DNA of 27,645 nt from a virus. Both the position numbers and the translations under genes were made by a program. The stretch is from IMG/VR virus record IMGVR_UViG_3300006026_000074, positions 1 to 27,645 of that record; one strand, 5' to 3'. The notes below the pieces were generated by a model. It ran no database searches. It saw only the letters and a program-made list of their open reading frames with translations, and was not told where the DNA came from. This document shows, one piece after another, positions 14,783-23,512 of the stretch; the stretch's first letter is position 1; each line of letters starts with the position of its first letter.

Positions 14783-15271
14783 ATGAGCGTCCTGCAGTCC
14801 CGACTTCAGCAGTTGTTCGCCGGCGACGAGGGCGAGTTCGATCGCCGCTTCGGCCAGGTGTTTGACGAGCAGCAGCGCGCCCTGCAGATGCTGGGGCAGT
14901 TGCGGCTGTCGCGGGAGGCGGAGGCGATGCCGATGGACGCCGGCTCCGGCGCGCGCGGGGTCGACTTCGGTGCTCTGGGCCAGTCGCAGGGCCGTCGCTC
15001 TGGGGCGGCTGGGCAGTTGGTATCCGACGTGGATACCGCTGTGGGCCAGCGCCGCGACCAGGAACTCGCCCAGTTCATCCAGGCGCGCGATGCAGAGCGG
15101 GCTCGGGTGGCTGATCAGATCCGCCGCGCCGCTGCGGGCATCACCGAACTCGGGGTGTCGCAGGGCATGAACCTGGCGAACGTCGGGGTGCAGGCGAAGC
15201 GGGACAAGGACCGCGCTGCGCGGGACGATGAGACGATCGCCATGCTGCGCAGTCTCCTAGGAGGTGGGTGA
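14783..15271 (+). CDS. Putative internal virion (ejection) protein, 162 aa
   Basis: A mostly helical protein rich in Arg, Gln, Ala and Asp, with an N-terminal coiled-coil (LQSRLQQLFAGDEGEFDRRF), a Gly/Ser-rich flexible middle (about 50-75) and a second long helix (about 80-125) before a short helix and Gly-rich end. It is first in a four-gene block that ends in a giant protein, the arrangement of podovirus ejection proteins, which are stored in the capsid and form a conduit at infection. No ribosome binding site at normal distance is visible before the ATG; GGAG at 14767-14770 is twelve bases away. Function is inferred from composition and context. Confidence 0.6.
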   Translation: MSVLQSRLQQLFAGDEGEFDRRFGQVFDEQQRALQMLGQLRLSREAEAMPMDAGSGARGVDFGALGQSQGRRSGAAGQLVSDVDTAVGQRRDQELAQFIQARDAERARVADQIRRAAAGITELGVSQGMNLANVGVQAKRDKDRAARDDETIAMLRSLLGGG

Positions 15272-16071
15272 TGTCCAACGGCGACGGCTTCGGCTTTTCC
15301 GACCCGGCGTCTCGGACGCGGCAGGTGTCGACTCGTGATCGACTGCTCGACCCGGACCTCGTGTCGGACGACGACTTCGTCCGCATCATGGGGCGCGACG
15401 ACTCGCAGTTGCTGCGGCAGCAGATCAGCGCCCAGGACATCTTCGACCGCCGCGTGCTTCCGGGCATGCGGGCGGACCTGCGCGGGGACCTGCGCGCCCA
15501 GACTGGCGCGGCGCAGCGAGCGCAGCGGCTCGAGGCGCAGCGCGCCGGGGACACCGCCCGTCAGGCTGGCCGCTCGGGCACGCGGTTTGAGGAGGCCCTC
15601 GACCTCGGCCGGCAGGCGGGACTGCGGTCCGCGCTCGCTCGTGCGCAGCGCGACCGTCGCGCTCAGTTCGCGGAGGACGTGATGGGCGAGCCGGGCAACC
15701 GGCTCATCCGCCGGACCCAGCAGGCGGCGAACGCCGCGGAGGACCGCCTGGAGGAGATCGGCCGGACTGTTGCTGCGGGCGTCGACACGCTGATGCAGAT
15801 GGGCATTGGCCTCGGCGGCATGACCGAGGGTGGCGGCGGTGGCGGTGGCGGCGGTGGCGGTGGATTCCTGAGCCGCCTTGTGGACGTCGCGTCGGCTCCG
15901 CGGCGCGACCGGATGGACGCCTCGTTTGACCCCGGGCAGGTCGACCGGAAGTTGCAGGACGTTCCGGCGATGCAGTCGCTGCAGTCGCTGCAGACGTCGG
16001 TACCCTCGACGGAGGCTAGCGAGGACCGCTTCGTCCGGCTGCTGCTGGCCGCCCTGAACTCGGAGCCGTAG
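15271..16071 (+). CDS. Putative internal virion (ejection) protein with poly-Gly run, 266 aa
   Basis: The ATG at 15271 shares a base with the preceding TGA and has AGGAGGTG at 15257-15264; the GTG at 15268 is less likely. The protein is helical and Arg/Gln/Ala-rich up to residue 165, then has a short Met/Gly-rich hydrophobic stretch (TLMQMGIGLGGM), a run of twelve glycines, and FLSRLVDVAS. A nine-base tandem duplication at 15973-15990 encodes a repeated Gln-Ser-Leu. The hydrophobic stretch and glycine hinge could let the protein unfold and enter a membrane during ejection, which is inference. No family recognised. Confidence 0.6.
   Translation: MSNGDGFGFSDPASRTRQVSTRDRLLDPDLVSDDDFVRIMGRDDSQLLRQQISAQDIFDRRVLPGMRADLRGDLRAQTGAAQRAQRLEAQRAGDTARQAGRSGTRFEEALDLGRQAGLRSALARAQRDRRAQFAEDVMGEPGNRLIRRTQQAANAAEDRLEEIGRTVAAGVDTLMQMGIGLGGMTEGGGGGGGGGGGGFLSRLVDVASAPRRDRMDASFDPGQVDRKLQDVPAMQSLQSLQTSVPSTEASEDRFVRLLLAALNSEP
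15829..15864 (+). repeat. Twelve-codon glycine repeat (GGT/GGC microsatellite)
   Basis: Thirty-six bases of GGT and GGC codons, ending in GGA, encode twelve consecutive glycines. The units are arranged partly as GGTGGC pairs. Such a run is prone to slippage in whole codons, so the length may vary between related phages. Confidence 0.85.
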
Positions 16072-16073
16072 CC

Positions 16074-17729
16074 ATGGCCCTCCCGACGGACAATCTGAGC
16101 GACGTCGCAGGCGCGAACGTGCTGACGGGCATCCTCCAGGGTGCGCTGCAGGGCGTTCAGGTCGGCGACCAGTTGATCTCCAACGCCCAGCGTCGGAACC
16201 TCGCCGAGCGCCGCACGCGCCTCGCGGAGGAGGCCGGCGCCCGGCAGCGGGAGATGCACGATCAGCGGATGGCTGCTGCGGCAGGCGCCCTGACCTCTGC
16301 CCTGTTCGGCGACGAGTCGGTCGACGAGGGGCTCGGCGGTGCGGGTGCGGCCCGTGGCTCGCGCGGGACTCGTGGTGCAGCACCAGCTGCTGCGCCCGGG
16401 CGTGACGACCTGCGTTCGGCTGCGGCCGCGGTCGACGCCATTGGTCGGGCGGAGCAGGCGATCCAGGCGGCCGACGCCGCCCGTGCTGCCGAGCAGGGCC
16501 GTGGGCCTGTGGCTGCACTGACCTCGGCATTGGGTGGCGCGACGCGCCGTGCTGCCGAACTCGGCGGTGTGGACATGGCCGCGCGCGAGGCCCTCGGCTC
16601 GATGCTGGTGCCCGACCCGGACATCATGGAGGGCGCGCCTGCCTACGGTCGTGGCGGTGCCGGCCGCAGCCGGGAGCACGCCGCGCTGCTGCAGGCCGCG
16701 GAGGGCGGGCGTCTCGACCTCGGCACCGACGACGGTGTCGGGCAGGCGTTCGGGACCTTCGAGAAGCCGCAGGGGGCACTGGTCCCGGGTCGCGCGCCGA
16801 CCAGCCCGGACTCGTTCGGCGGGATGCTGAACCCGGCCGCCGCGGCCCTGGGGCTGGACCCGTCGACGGTCGTCGACCCGGGCGCCCTCGCGACGGCGGT
16901 GGAGGCCTACCGCCGCGGCAACCCAGCGGCCCTGCGTGCCATCTCCCGCCGCATTGGCCGAGACGACCTGACCGCCGACGCCCTCGATGGCCTGGCTGCC
17001 GACGTGAACCTGTTCAACTTCCGGGCCCGCGAGCACCTGCGTGGGCTGGCGGCTGCCGAGCAGCGGAGCGTGGAGGACGCCCAGGACTTCACCGACACGT
17101 TCATCCAGTTCCTGCCGCGGGTCGGGCTGACGGACGAGGAGGCCTCGGAGTTCGCGCCGGAGTTGGCGAAGCTGTACACGGCCGACCCGAAGAACGCCGG
17201 CAAGATGCTGGACGCGCTGTCGACGCTGGCGTCGAAGGGCATCGACCTCGAGGTGGCGAAGGTCGGGAAGAAGCCGACGGTCCGGTACACCTACCAGAAG
17301 GGCGACGAGTTGGACCGCCAGATGCGGACCATCAACAGCCGCCTGTCGGACGTGAACGACTCGCTGGACGCACTGCGTCGGAACCCGCCGAAGCGGCCGA
17401 AGTATCGGGAGGGGTATCAGGACCAGATCGACTCGCTGGAGGCCGAGAAGTCGCTGTACCAGACCCAGCTCGACACGCTTGTGACGACGGGCAAGTACAT
17501 TCCACTCGACGTCGTGCGCCGGGAGTCCGGCACCCCTGCGCCGGGCAGGGCGTTCAGCCTGACGTCCGAAGTGAACCGGATCCAGGCGGAGTTCTCGTCT
17601 CGGGAAGAGCAGGCGGGCGAGGTGCGTCGGATGTTCAACGCTGGTGAGATCAGCAAGAAGCAGGCCGACGAACTCGTTGTCGCGTTCAAGCGGCGTGGTG
17701 CGGACAACACGGCACAGGTTCGGAACTGA
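16074..17729 (+). CDS. Putative internal virion (ejection) protein, 551 aa
   Basis: Third gene of the ejection block, two bases after the preceding stop, with GGAG about ten bases upstream. The first 35 residues have a small hydrophobic/Gly segment (VLTGILQGALQGVQVGDQL) of the type common at the start of ejection proteins, then a Lys-poor, Arg/Glu coiled coil. Residues about 85-200 are Ala/Gly/Arg-rich and low in order. From about 250 on it is helical, with a charged coiled-coil (LDRQMRTINSRLSDVNDSLDAL) around 405-435 and a short helical C-terminus (ISKKQADELVVAFKRRG). No transglycosylase motif is evident. Its TGA overlaps the next ATG by one base. Confidence 0.62.
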   Translation: MALPTDNLSDVAGANVLTGILQGALQGVQVGDQLISNAQRRNLAERRTRLAEEAGARQREMHDQRMAAAAGALTSALFGDESVDEGLGGAGAARGSRGTRGAAPAAAPGRDDLRSAAAAVDAIGRAEQAIQAADAARAAEQGRGPVAALTSALGGATRRAAELGGVDMAAREALGSMLVPDPDIMEGAPAYGRGGAGRSREHAALLQAAEGGRLDLGTDDGVGQAFGTFEKPQGALVPGRAPTSPDSFGGMLNPAAAALGLDPSTVVDPGALATAVEAYRRGNPAALRAISRRIGRDDLTADALDGLAADVNLFNFRAREHLRGLAAAEQRSVEDAQDFTDTFIQFLPRVGLTDEEASEFAPELAKLYTADPKNAGKMLDALSTLASKGIDLEVAKVGKKPTVRYTYQKGDELDRQMRTINSRLSDVNDSLDALRRNPPKRPKYREGYQDQIDSLEAEKSLYQTQLDTLVTTGKYIPLDVVRRESGTPAPGRAFSLTSEVNRIQAEFSSREEQAGEVRRMFNAGEISKKQADELVVAFKRRGADNTAQVRN

Positions 17730-20700
17730 TGGCGGATGGGCAGGCCACTGGAGTCGACCCGTTCGACGAACTCGCCGAGACGTTGGCAGCGCCAACTGCG
17801 ACGTCTGCGGTCGATGCCGTCGATCCGTTCGATGTCCTGTCCAGTGAGTTGTCCACAGCAGCCCCTGCCGACGACCGGCCAGATGAAGCAGTGCCTGCTG
17901 GCGCGGATCCGTTCGACGACCTGCTTTGGGGTGCGCTCGAGCCAGACCTGATGCCTTTCCAGCGGGAGCTCCGCTCGCTGGGCCAAGATGCGTTCCGCGG
18001 CGTGCCTCCCGAGAAGCTCCCGCGGGTCATCGAGATGTGGGACGAGTACGCGGCCTTGGCGTCGACGCCTGGCCGCACCCCCGAGGAGATGGCCGAGGAC
18101 AACGAGCGGCTGGTCGAGCTCATGGAGTTCGCCGGGCTGCACGACGAGGTGCGGAAGGCGAGCAAGGAGTCCGGGTACATCATGACCGGCGTCTCGGCGC
18201 TCGGGGAGGCGTTCGACAAGCTCGTCGACCGCCCGACGCGCGCGTGGATGCGGACGCTGTGGGACACGCGGCGGACGGCGCTGGAGAACGACGAGCCGAT
18301 GGGGCTGGGCGCCGCCGACCGTGAGCGCCTGAGCGGGATGTTGCTGCAGAACTACGAGGACAAGGCCCCCGGCGGCCAGGTGCTGCGCGACATGGTCGCC
18401 TACGTCCAGTCGTTTGGCACCACGGCCGAGGCCCTCAAGGACATGCGCCAGAAGCGCGCCGCGGCCCTGATGATGGGCGGCGCGTTCGACAAGCTGCGCG
18501 GCGTCGTTGGCGCCGGCCTGGCGTCGACCTCCGACCCGATGGGGCTGTCGGACGTGGTGCTCGGAACCGGCGGCGAGTCTGACGAGCGGACGCTGGCCCT
18601 GCGGGACGCGGTGAAGAACGCCGAGTCGTTGGCGGACCTGTTCGTCGGGGAGTCGGCGCGCGCGGCCACAGACGTCGGGTACGGAGCCGTGGGGGCGCAG
18701 CAGGCCCTGGCGAACCTGCTGCTGCACGGGTCGACGACCGAGGCGAAGGAGGCGTGGCGGGACGCGATGCGGGCGTCCGAGGAGGCGAAGGACGCCGGGG
18801 CCGTCGGCGGTCTGCAGGCTCTCGACTTTGCCGGCGAGGCGGCGATCAGCCCCTTCAACCTGCTGAACCCGACGAAGACCGTCGCGGCCGGCGTGAAGTT
18901 GACGAAGCAGGGCGACGACATCGTCCGGTCGCAGATCGCGAAGGCGGGCGAGGGTCTGTCGGGCCGGGCGCAGATCGACGCCGAGCGGGCCGCGACGACG
19001 GCGTTCGTCCAGTCTGTCGATGCGGCGTGGAAGGGCGAGTACCGGAACCTGCTGCGCGCGCCAGAGCACCTCGAGTTGCATCAGCATCTGCGGGGCGCGC
19101 TGCACGACGACGTGGCCGACGAGGTGTGGGAGCAGGCACTACGGACGGACGCTGCGCGCGGCGTGGTGACGACGGACCTTCTGGTGCGACCGGAGGCCCT
19201 GGCCCTGGGGCCGGACGGCCGCATGGTGCTGACGCCCGACGCCAAGGTGGACTTGTACGCGGACCTCGCCGACGAGGTGCTTGACGGGCCGGCGATGCGG
19301 GGCGCCCGCAAGGAGTACGCCCGACTGGTCAAGGAGGGCGACGAGGCTGCGGTCGACACGTTCCTGACCGAGCAGGCAAACCTCGGCGTGCGGCTGATGA
19401 ACGAGGCTGCGCGCCTCCCTGAGGCGGGCCGGGCGGCGGCGCGTGAGGCCGTGAAGCGCCAGCTGCGGCGCGGCGAACAGGCCCGCCCGACCGGCGTCGC
19501 CGACCGACAGGCCCGCTGGGTGACCCGGCAGGCGACCGACGCCGACGCGCAGATCATCTCCGACCTCGACGCGGCCGGGTTCGCGGCCCAGGTGCTGCTC
19601 GCCCAGCGGCTGCCGGACGAGGTGCTCGGGCCGTGGGACTTCGTCCGCACCCAGGTCAACACGCTGGGTCGGCCGGACAGCACCCCGACGCTGCAGCGCG
19701 GCGGTCGGGCGGCGAACCGGCACCCGGCGTCCTTCGCGGCGGCCGAGCGCCTGCGGAAGCGGGACGCGACCCGGAAGGCCATGCAGGGCGTGGTCCGGGC
19801 GCGCGTGCTGGAGACGCTGCAGCGAACGACCCGCAGTGCGTCGGAGCGGCGGGCGGCGATGGACGTGCTCGAGCACGGGTTTCTCGACCTTGCGACCGAG
19901 CAGGAGTTGGCCGCCGTGTCGGGCCTGCGGGAGATCGAGGAGGCTCTTGCCGGTGGTCAGTTGCCGACGGGCGGCCCGGAGGCCCAGCGACTGGCAGCCG
20001 CCCGTCAGGCACTGGCTGACGCCCAGGGCGAGGTGGAGGGCGCCAACGAGGCCCTGCGCGCCTTCGACGAGTCTGTCGCCTCGATGTCGGCCGCCGGTCG
20101 GCCCCGGGGCGATGTCGTCAAGGAGGCACGCGCGAAGGTTCGGGCTCTGCGCCAGTCGAGCCAGCAGGTCGTCGAGCGGGAGTTGATCGCCCAGGGCGAG
20201 GCGCGCGCCATCGCGGAGTCTGCTGCCGAGACGGCTCAGATCGCCGAGGCCAACGCCCTGCTCAAGCGGGTGGAGGAGGCGCAGGCCGAGGGCAACCCAA
20301 GCATCAAGGTGGGCGAGTCGTGGCTGTCTCGGTCGGATGCGCGGAAGGCTGCCTACGCGGCCCGCAACGAGGCCCAGGGCATCATCGACGCGCGAGTTGC
20401 CGAGTACCGCCGCGGCGCCCGGGAGTTGGCGAAGCAGGCTGGGCTGCGGGCGGAGGAGGCGGTGGTGTCGGGCAGACGATCCGCCGACGAACTGGCCGGC
20501 GCCGACGCCGACCTCGCCGCCCTGAGCGACGAACTCGGCGGCGACCTCCGCAAGCACCGGGACGTGCAGGCGGCCCTCAGGGAGGCCCGCGACTCGTTCG
20601 GCGCCAACCAGAAGGCGGTCGAAGTGGAACTGCAGGGCGCCCGCGAGGCGTACCGTCGCGCGGAGTCGGCGAGGGCCCTTGAGGGGCTGAGTCGCACCGA

Positions 20701-23434
20701 GCGGCTCCGGGTCGAGCGGATCCTCAAGAACCCCGACCTGCACAGCGAGTCGGCCATGCGGCGCGCCCTGCGCGACTTCGACGAGGAGGCCCAGGGCCGG
20801 GTCCTGGAGGCGGCGCGGTTCCTCAAGGCGTTCTTCGATGACTACTACAAGCAGTTGCGGCGCGACGGCTACCTGACCGAGCACGACAAGGAGGCGTTCT
20901 TGACCCGGGTCGCGATCGGCGACTACGTCCCGGCACTGGTGCGCGAGTCGGAGACGGCGGCACTCAAGGCGATGTTCGGCGGGCAGATGCCGAAGTTCCG
21001 CGACCCGGTCAAGTTCCGGGCGCACGCGGGGACGATCAAGCTGCGGAACGAGTCGAAGCGCCGTGCGGTCGCTCGCCGCCTGGTCCTGCACCGGGCGCAG
21101 GTCGGCGAGTACGGAGACGCCTTTGTCGGGCGCAAGGACGCCCAACTCACCCAGGCGCTGCAGGATGCCGGCATTGATGTCGCCGACGAGGCGGGTCGAA
21201 TCGCGAAGGAGGAGCTCGCCGACTGGGAGTGGCTGGAGACGGACCCGCTGCTCATCGCCGAGCGGTACGCCGCGAAGACGGACTCGACGCTGGCGACGAA
21301 CCGCTATTTGTTGGACATGATCGACTTGTTCCCGCAGGGCCGGCGGTTCGGTCAGGAGATGGTGGCGGCTCGCAAGGTCCCCGGCGACAGGGCTCGCTCG
21401 GAGGCCGAGTTGGAGGTGGCGGCGCGGGCCGAGCGGGCTGGCTTCAAGAGGGTGTCGACCAGCAACTACTTCCAGGCGGTGCTGGGCAGCCGGAAGGCGC
21501 GCAAGTACCCGACGGAGTTGCTGGACTACGCGCGCGGGCTCATCGCAGACGGGCGCAGCACGCTCGAGGTAGCCGAGAAGCTCGCGGAGAAGGGTGTGAA
21601 CCTGACCCGCGGCGAACTCGGCGCACTGAAGGCCCTGGAGAATCAGCCGCTGTTCCTCCCGGCTCCGGTGGTCGACTACATCAATTTCCGGTCGTCGTCG
21701 GCGCCGAAGTGGATGGCGGACATTGCCGACGTCGTCGGGGCAAGTTGGGGCGGGTTGCACTCGCTACTGAAGTCCTTCTCGACGATTGCCGCGATGGCCC
21801 ACATTTCGGTCAACGTGATCGGCAACCTCTACAGCATCGGCCAGACGACGCTACGCGGGCTCGCCAACCCGGTGAACCACACGAAGGCGATGCTCATCTC
21901 GCTGGTGGAGCCGGGCTCTCCGCTGATGAAGCGGCAGGTCAAACTCGGCCGCTACGAGATGTCGATCGAGGAGTGGCAGGACTTCTTCAACGAGGTCGCC
22001 ATCACCGAGGCCGGGGCGAGCACTGGATTCCTCGAGGAGCAGGTCGGCGCCGGGGCCGCCCGTGAGGGCGGGCTGAAGGACACGACGACCCGGGTCGCAA
22101 CGGCGGCACTTGGTGGCGTTCTCGGGTTCAGTGCGGGCGGCCCTGCTGGCGGCATGCTGGGGGCCATGACGGGCGCGAGTGCGGGCGGTCTGCTCAATCG
22201 CCGACGGGCGGTGGGCCGCGCCGTGCCCGAGTGGGACGAGTTCCTGGCGCGCGTCAAGGAGGACCCGGTCACCGCCCTCAAGGGTCTGCAGCTGGGCACC
22301 CGCGGCGTCGGCACTGTGACGGGTGCCGTCATCGGGTCGGCCGTCGGAGCGCCGGCTCAAGGGGCGGCCCTCGGCGCGGCCATCGGCGGCGGGGCGACCC
22401 CCGGCTACATGAAGATGATGGCCGGCGTGAACCAGGCCGCGGAGTCGCAGGCGCGGGCCACGCTGGCTGTGGCGCTGCTCGAACAAGGAGTCCTGCTCGA
22501 CGACGTCCCCATGCAGGTTGCTTGGGCTCTGCGCGACTACTCCAACCTGAACGAGTTGGAACGCAACGTGCTGCGTCCGCTCTCGTTCTTCTACACCTGG
22601 TCCGCCGGCAACCTCCGGTTCCAGGCGAAGTGGGCACTGGAGAACCCGCGCGAGGCCCGCATGGTCGCCGCCATGTTCAACGGGCTCTACAACATGCAGT
22701 TCTCCGAGGACGAATTGCGCCAGATCCCCGAGAACTACCGGCACAACCTGCTCCTGCGCGTCGCCGGGACCCGGGTCATGCGGATGCGCGGCAACCCGTG
22801 GGACGACCTTGTCGAACTCTTCCGGACGGACGGCATGGTGCCGGTCGGTGCACTGACCCGGATGCACCCCGCCATCCTCAGTGGCGTCGAAGCGTGGACG
22901 GGGCACAGTTTCTATTTCGACCGCCCGATCGAGGACATGACCAACGGCGCCTACTACAAGAACGCCCCGCCGGCGCTGAAGAAGTGGCTGGGCGTCTACT
23001 CGATGCCCGCCGAGGTCTTCGACGAGGAGGGACCGACTGGCGAGCAGGGCGTGAAGTGGAAGATCGACCGACCCGACCGCGCTTGGTTGCTGTCGAAGCT
23101 GCCTGGCACGCGACTGCTCGCCATCCTGCAGCAGGCGGTCGCTGAGTCCTACGCGCCGGCGTACGTCGAGACGGGCGAGGCGGGTCCGCCGGTGTCTGGT
23201 GCGGAGCGGCTCGCGACCATCGTGGGTGGGCAGCGGATCTCCGACGTTGGCCTCGGTACGGCTGATGCGGCGCGGCGTGTCGAGCGGAAGTTCGAGGAGT
23301 TGCTGCTCGAGGAGTTGGCCCGGAAGAACCCGGACATCGTGCGGCAGTTCCGGCAGTTGCGCCCCGAGGCGTTCGACGAGCCCGACGACCCCGAGAACTA
23401 CATCGAGATCCTGCGGTCTGTGCTGGGCGAGTAG
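17729..23434 (+). CDS. Giant internal virion / ejection protein, 1901 aa
   Basis: One 5.7-kb gene. The N-terminus carries three DPFD motifs (residues 10-13, 32-35, 60-63) in an acidic, disordered region. Residues about 650-1050 are long charged coiled coils. A hydrophobic stretch near 1345-1385 (FSTIAAMAHISVNVIGNLYS) and two glycine-zipper segments (about 1452-1490 and 1519-1557) could cross or line a membrane. Around 1595-1640, LRDYSNLNELERNVLRPLSF then FYTW resembles a conserved C-terminal block of the phage large polyvalent/DarB-like virion proteins. I infer it is stored in the head and ejected to form the DNA channel. No peptidoglycan hydrolase or protease motif is visible to me. Confidence 0.78.
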   Translation: MADGQATGVDPFDELAETLAAPTATSAVDAVDPFDVLSSELSTAAPADDRPDEAVPAGADPFDDLLWGALEPDLMPFQRELRSLGQDAFRGVPPEKLPRVIEMWDEYAALASTPGRTPEEMAEDNERLVELMEFAGLHDEVRKASKESGYIMTGVSALGEAFDKLVDRPTRAWMRTLWDTRRTALENDEPMGLGAADRERLSGMLLQNYEDKAPGGQVLRDMVAYVQSFGTTAEALKDMRQKRAAALMMGGAFDKLRGVVGAGLASTSDPMGLSDVVLGTGGESDERTLALRDAVKNAESLADLFVGESARAATDVGYGAVGAQQALANLLLHGSTTEAKEAWRDAMRASEEAKDAGAVGGLQALDFAGEAAISPFNLLNPTKTVAAGVKLTKQGDDIVRSQIAKAGEGLSGRAQIDAERAATTAFVQSVDAAWKGEYRNLLRAPEHLELHQHLRGALHDDVADEVWEQALRTDAARGVVTTDLLVRPEALALGPDGRMVLTPDAKVDLYADLADEVLDGPAMRGARKEYARLVKEGDEAAVDTFLTEQANLGVRLMNEAARLPEAGRAAAREAVKRQLRRGEQARPTGVADRQARWVTRQATDADAQIISDLDAAGFAAQVLLAQRLPDEVLGPWDFVRTQVNTLGRPDSTPTLQRGGRAANRHPASFAAAERLRKRDATRKAMQGVVRARVLETLQRTTRSASERRAAMDVLEHGFLDLATEQELAAVSGLREIEEALAGGQLPTGGPEAQRLAAARQALADAQGEVEGANEALRAFDESVASMSAAGRPRGDVVKEARAKVRALRQSSQQVVERELIAQGEARAIAESAAETAQIAEANALLKRVEEAQAEGNPSIKVGESWLSRSDARKAAYAARNEAQGIIDARVAEYRRGARELAKQAGLRAEEAVVSGRRSADELAGADADLAALSDELGGDLRKHRDVQAALREARDSFGANQKAVEVELQGAREAYRRAESARALEGLSRTERLRVERILKNPDLHSESAMRRALRDFDEEAQGRVLEAARFLKAFFDDYYKQLRRDGYLTEHDKEAFLTRVAIGDYVPALVRESETAALKAMFGGQMPKFRDPVKFRAHAGTIKLRNESKRRAVARRLVLHRAQVGEYGDAFVGRKDAQLTQALQDAGIDVADEAGRIAKEELADWEWLETDPLLIAERYAAKTDSTLATNRYLLDMIDLFPQGRRFGQEMVAARKVPGDRARSEAELEVAARAERAGFKRVSTSNYFQAVLGSRKARKYPTELLDYARGLIADGRSTLEVAEKLAEKGVNLTRGELGALKALENQPLFLPAPVVDYINFRSSSAPKWMADIADVVGASWGGLHSLLKSFSTIAAMAHISVNVIGNLYSIGQTTLRGLANPVNHTKAMLISLVEPGSPLMKRQVKLGRYEMSIEEWQDFFNEVAITEAGASTGFLEEQVGAGAAREGGLKDTTTRVATAALGGVLGFSAGGPAGGMLGAMTGASAGGLLNRRRAVGRAVPEWDEFLARVKEDPVTALKGLQLGTRGVGTVTGAVIGSAVGAPAQGAALGAAIGGGATPGYMKMMAGVNQAAESQARATLAVALLEQGVLLDDVPMQVAWALRDYSNLNELERNVLRPLSFFYTWSAGNLRFQAKWALENPREARMVAAMFNGLYNMQFSEDELRQIPENYRHNLLLRVAGTRVMRMRGNPWDDLVELFRTDGMVPVGALTRMHPAILSGVEAWTGHSFYFDRPIEDMTNGAYYKNAPPALKKWLGVYSMPAEVFDEEGPTGEQGVKWKIDRPDRAWLLSKLPGTRLLAILQQAVAESYAPAYVETGEAGPPVSGAERLATIVGGQRISDVGLGTADAARRVERKFEELLLEELARKNPDIVRQFRQLRPEAFDEPDDPENYIEILRSVLGE

Positions 23435-23437
23435 CCC

Positions 23438-23466
23438 TTGCAAATGACAGTTCGCCCGGGTTCTCT
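23438..23466 (+). promoter_or_regulatory. Candidate promoter P4 (TTGCAA-N17-TTCTCT)
   Basis: TTGCAAATGACAGTT (23438-23452) differs by one base from P2. A TnnnnT hexamer (TTCTCT, 23461-23466) follows TTGCAA after 17 bases. It begins three bases after the stop of the giant gene and would drive the fibre/lysis operon with a leader of about 40 bases. The -10 match is weak, so conservation of the upstream half is the main evidence. Confidence 0.5.
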
Positions 23467-23512
23467 GGGTGTGCGACGCCCCGGACAGCGTCGGTAACCA
23501 CGAGGTCCACAC

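Noticed and set aside
15663-17795. Leftward open frame of 710 codons opposite the ejection-protein genes
   Set aside because: It spans three rightward coupled genes, reads through the glycine repeat as a proline run, and has typical shadow composition.
19139-21760. Long leftward open frame (873 codons) opposite the giant virion gene
   Set aside because: It is Arg/Pro/Leu/Val-rich low-complexity sequence from antisense reading of a GC-rich gene, with no ribosome binding site or known motif. The rightward frame has proper composition and neighbours.
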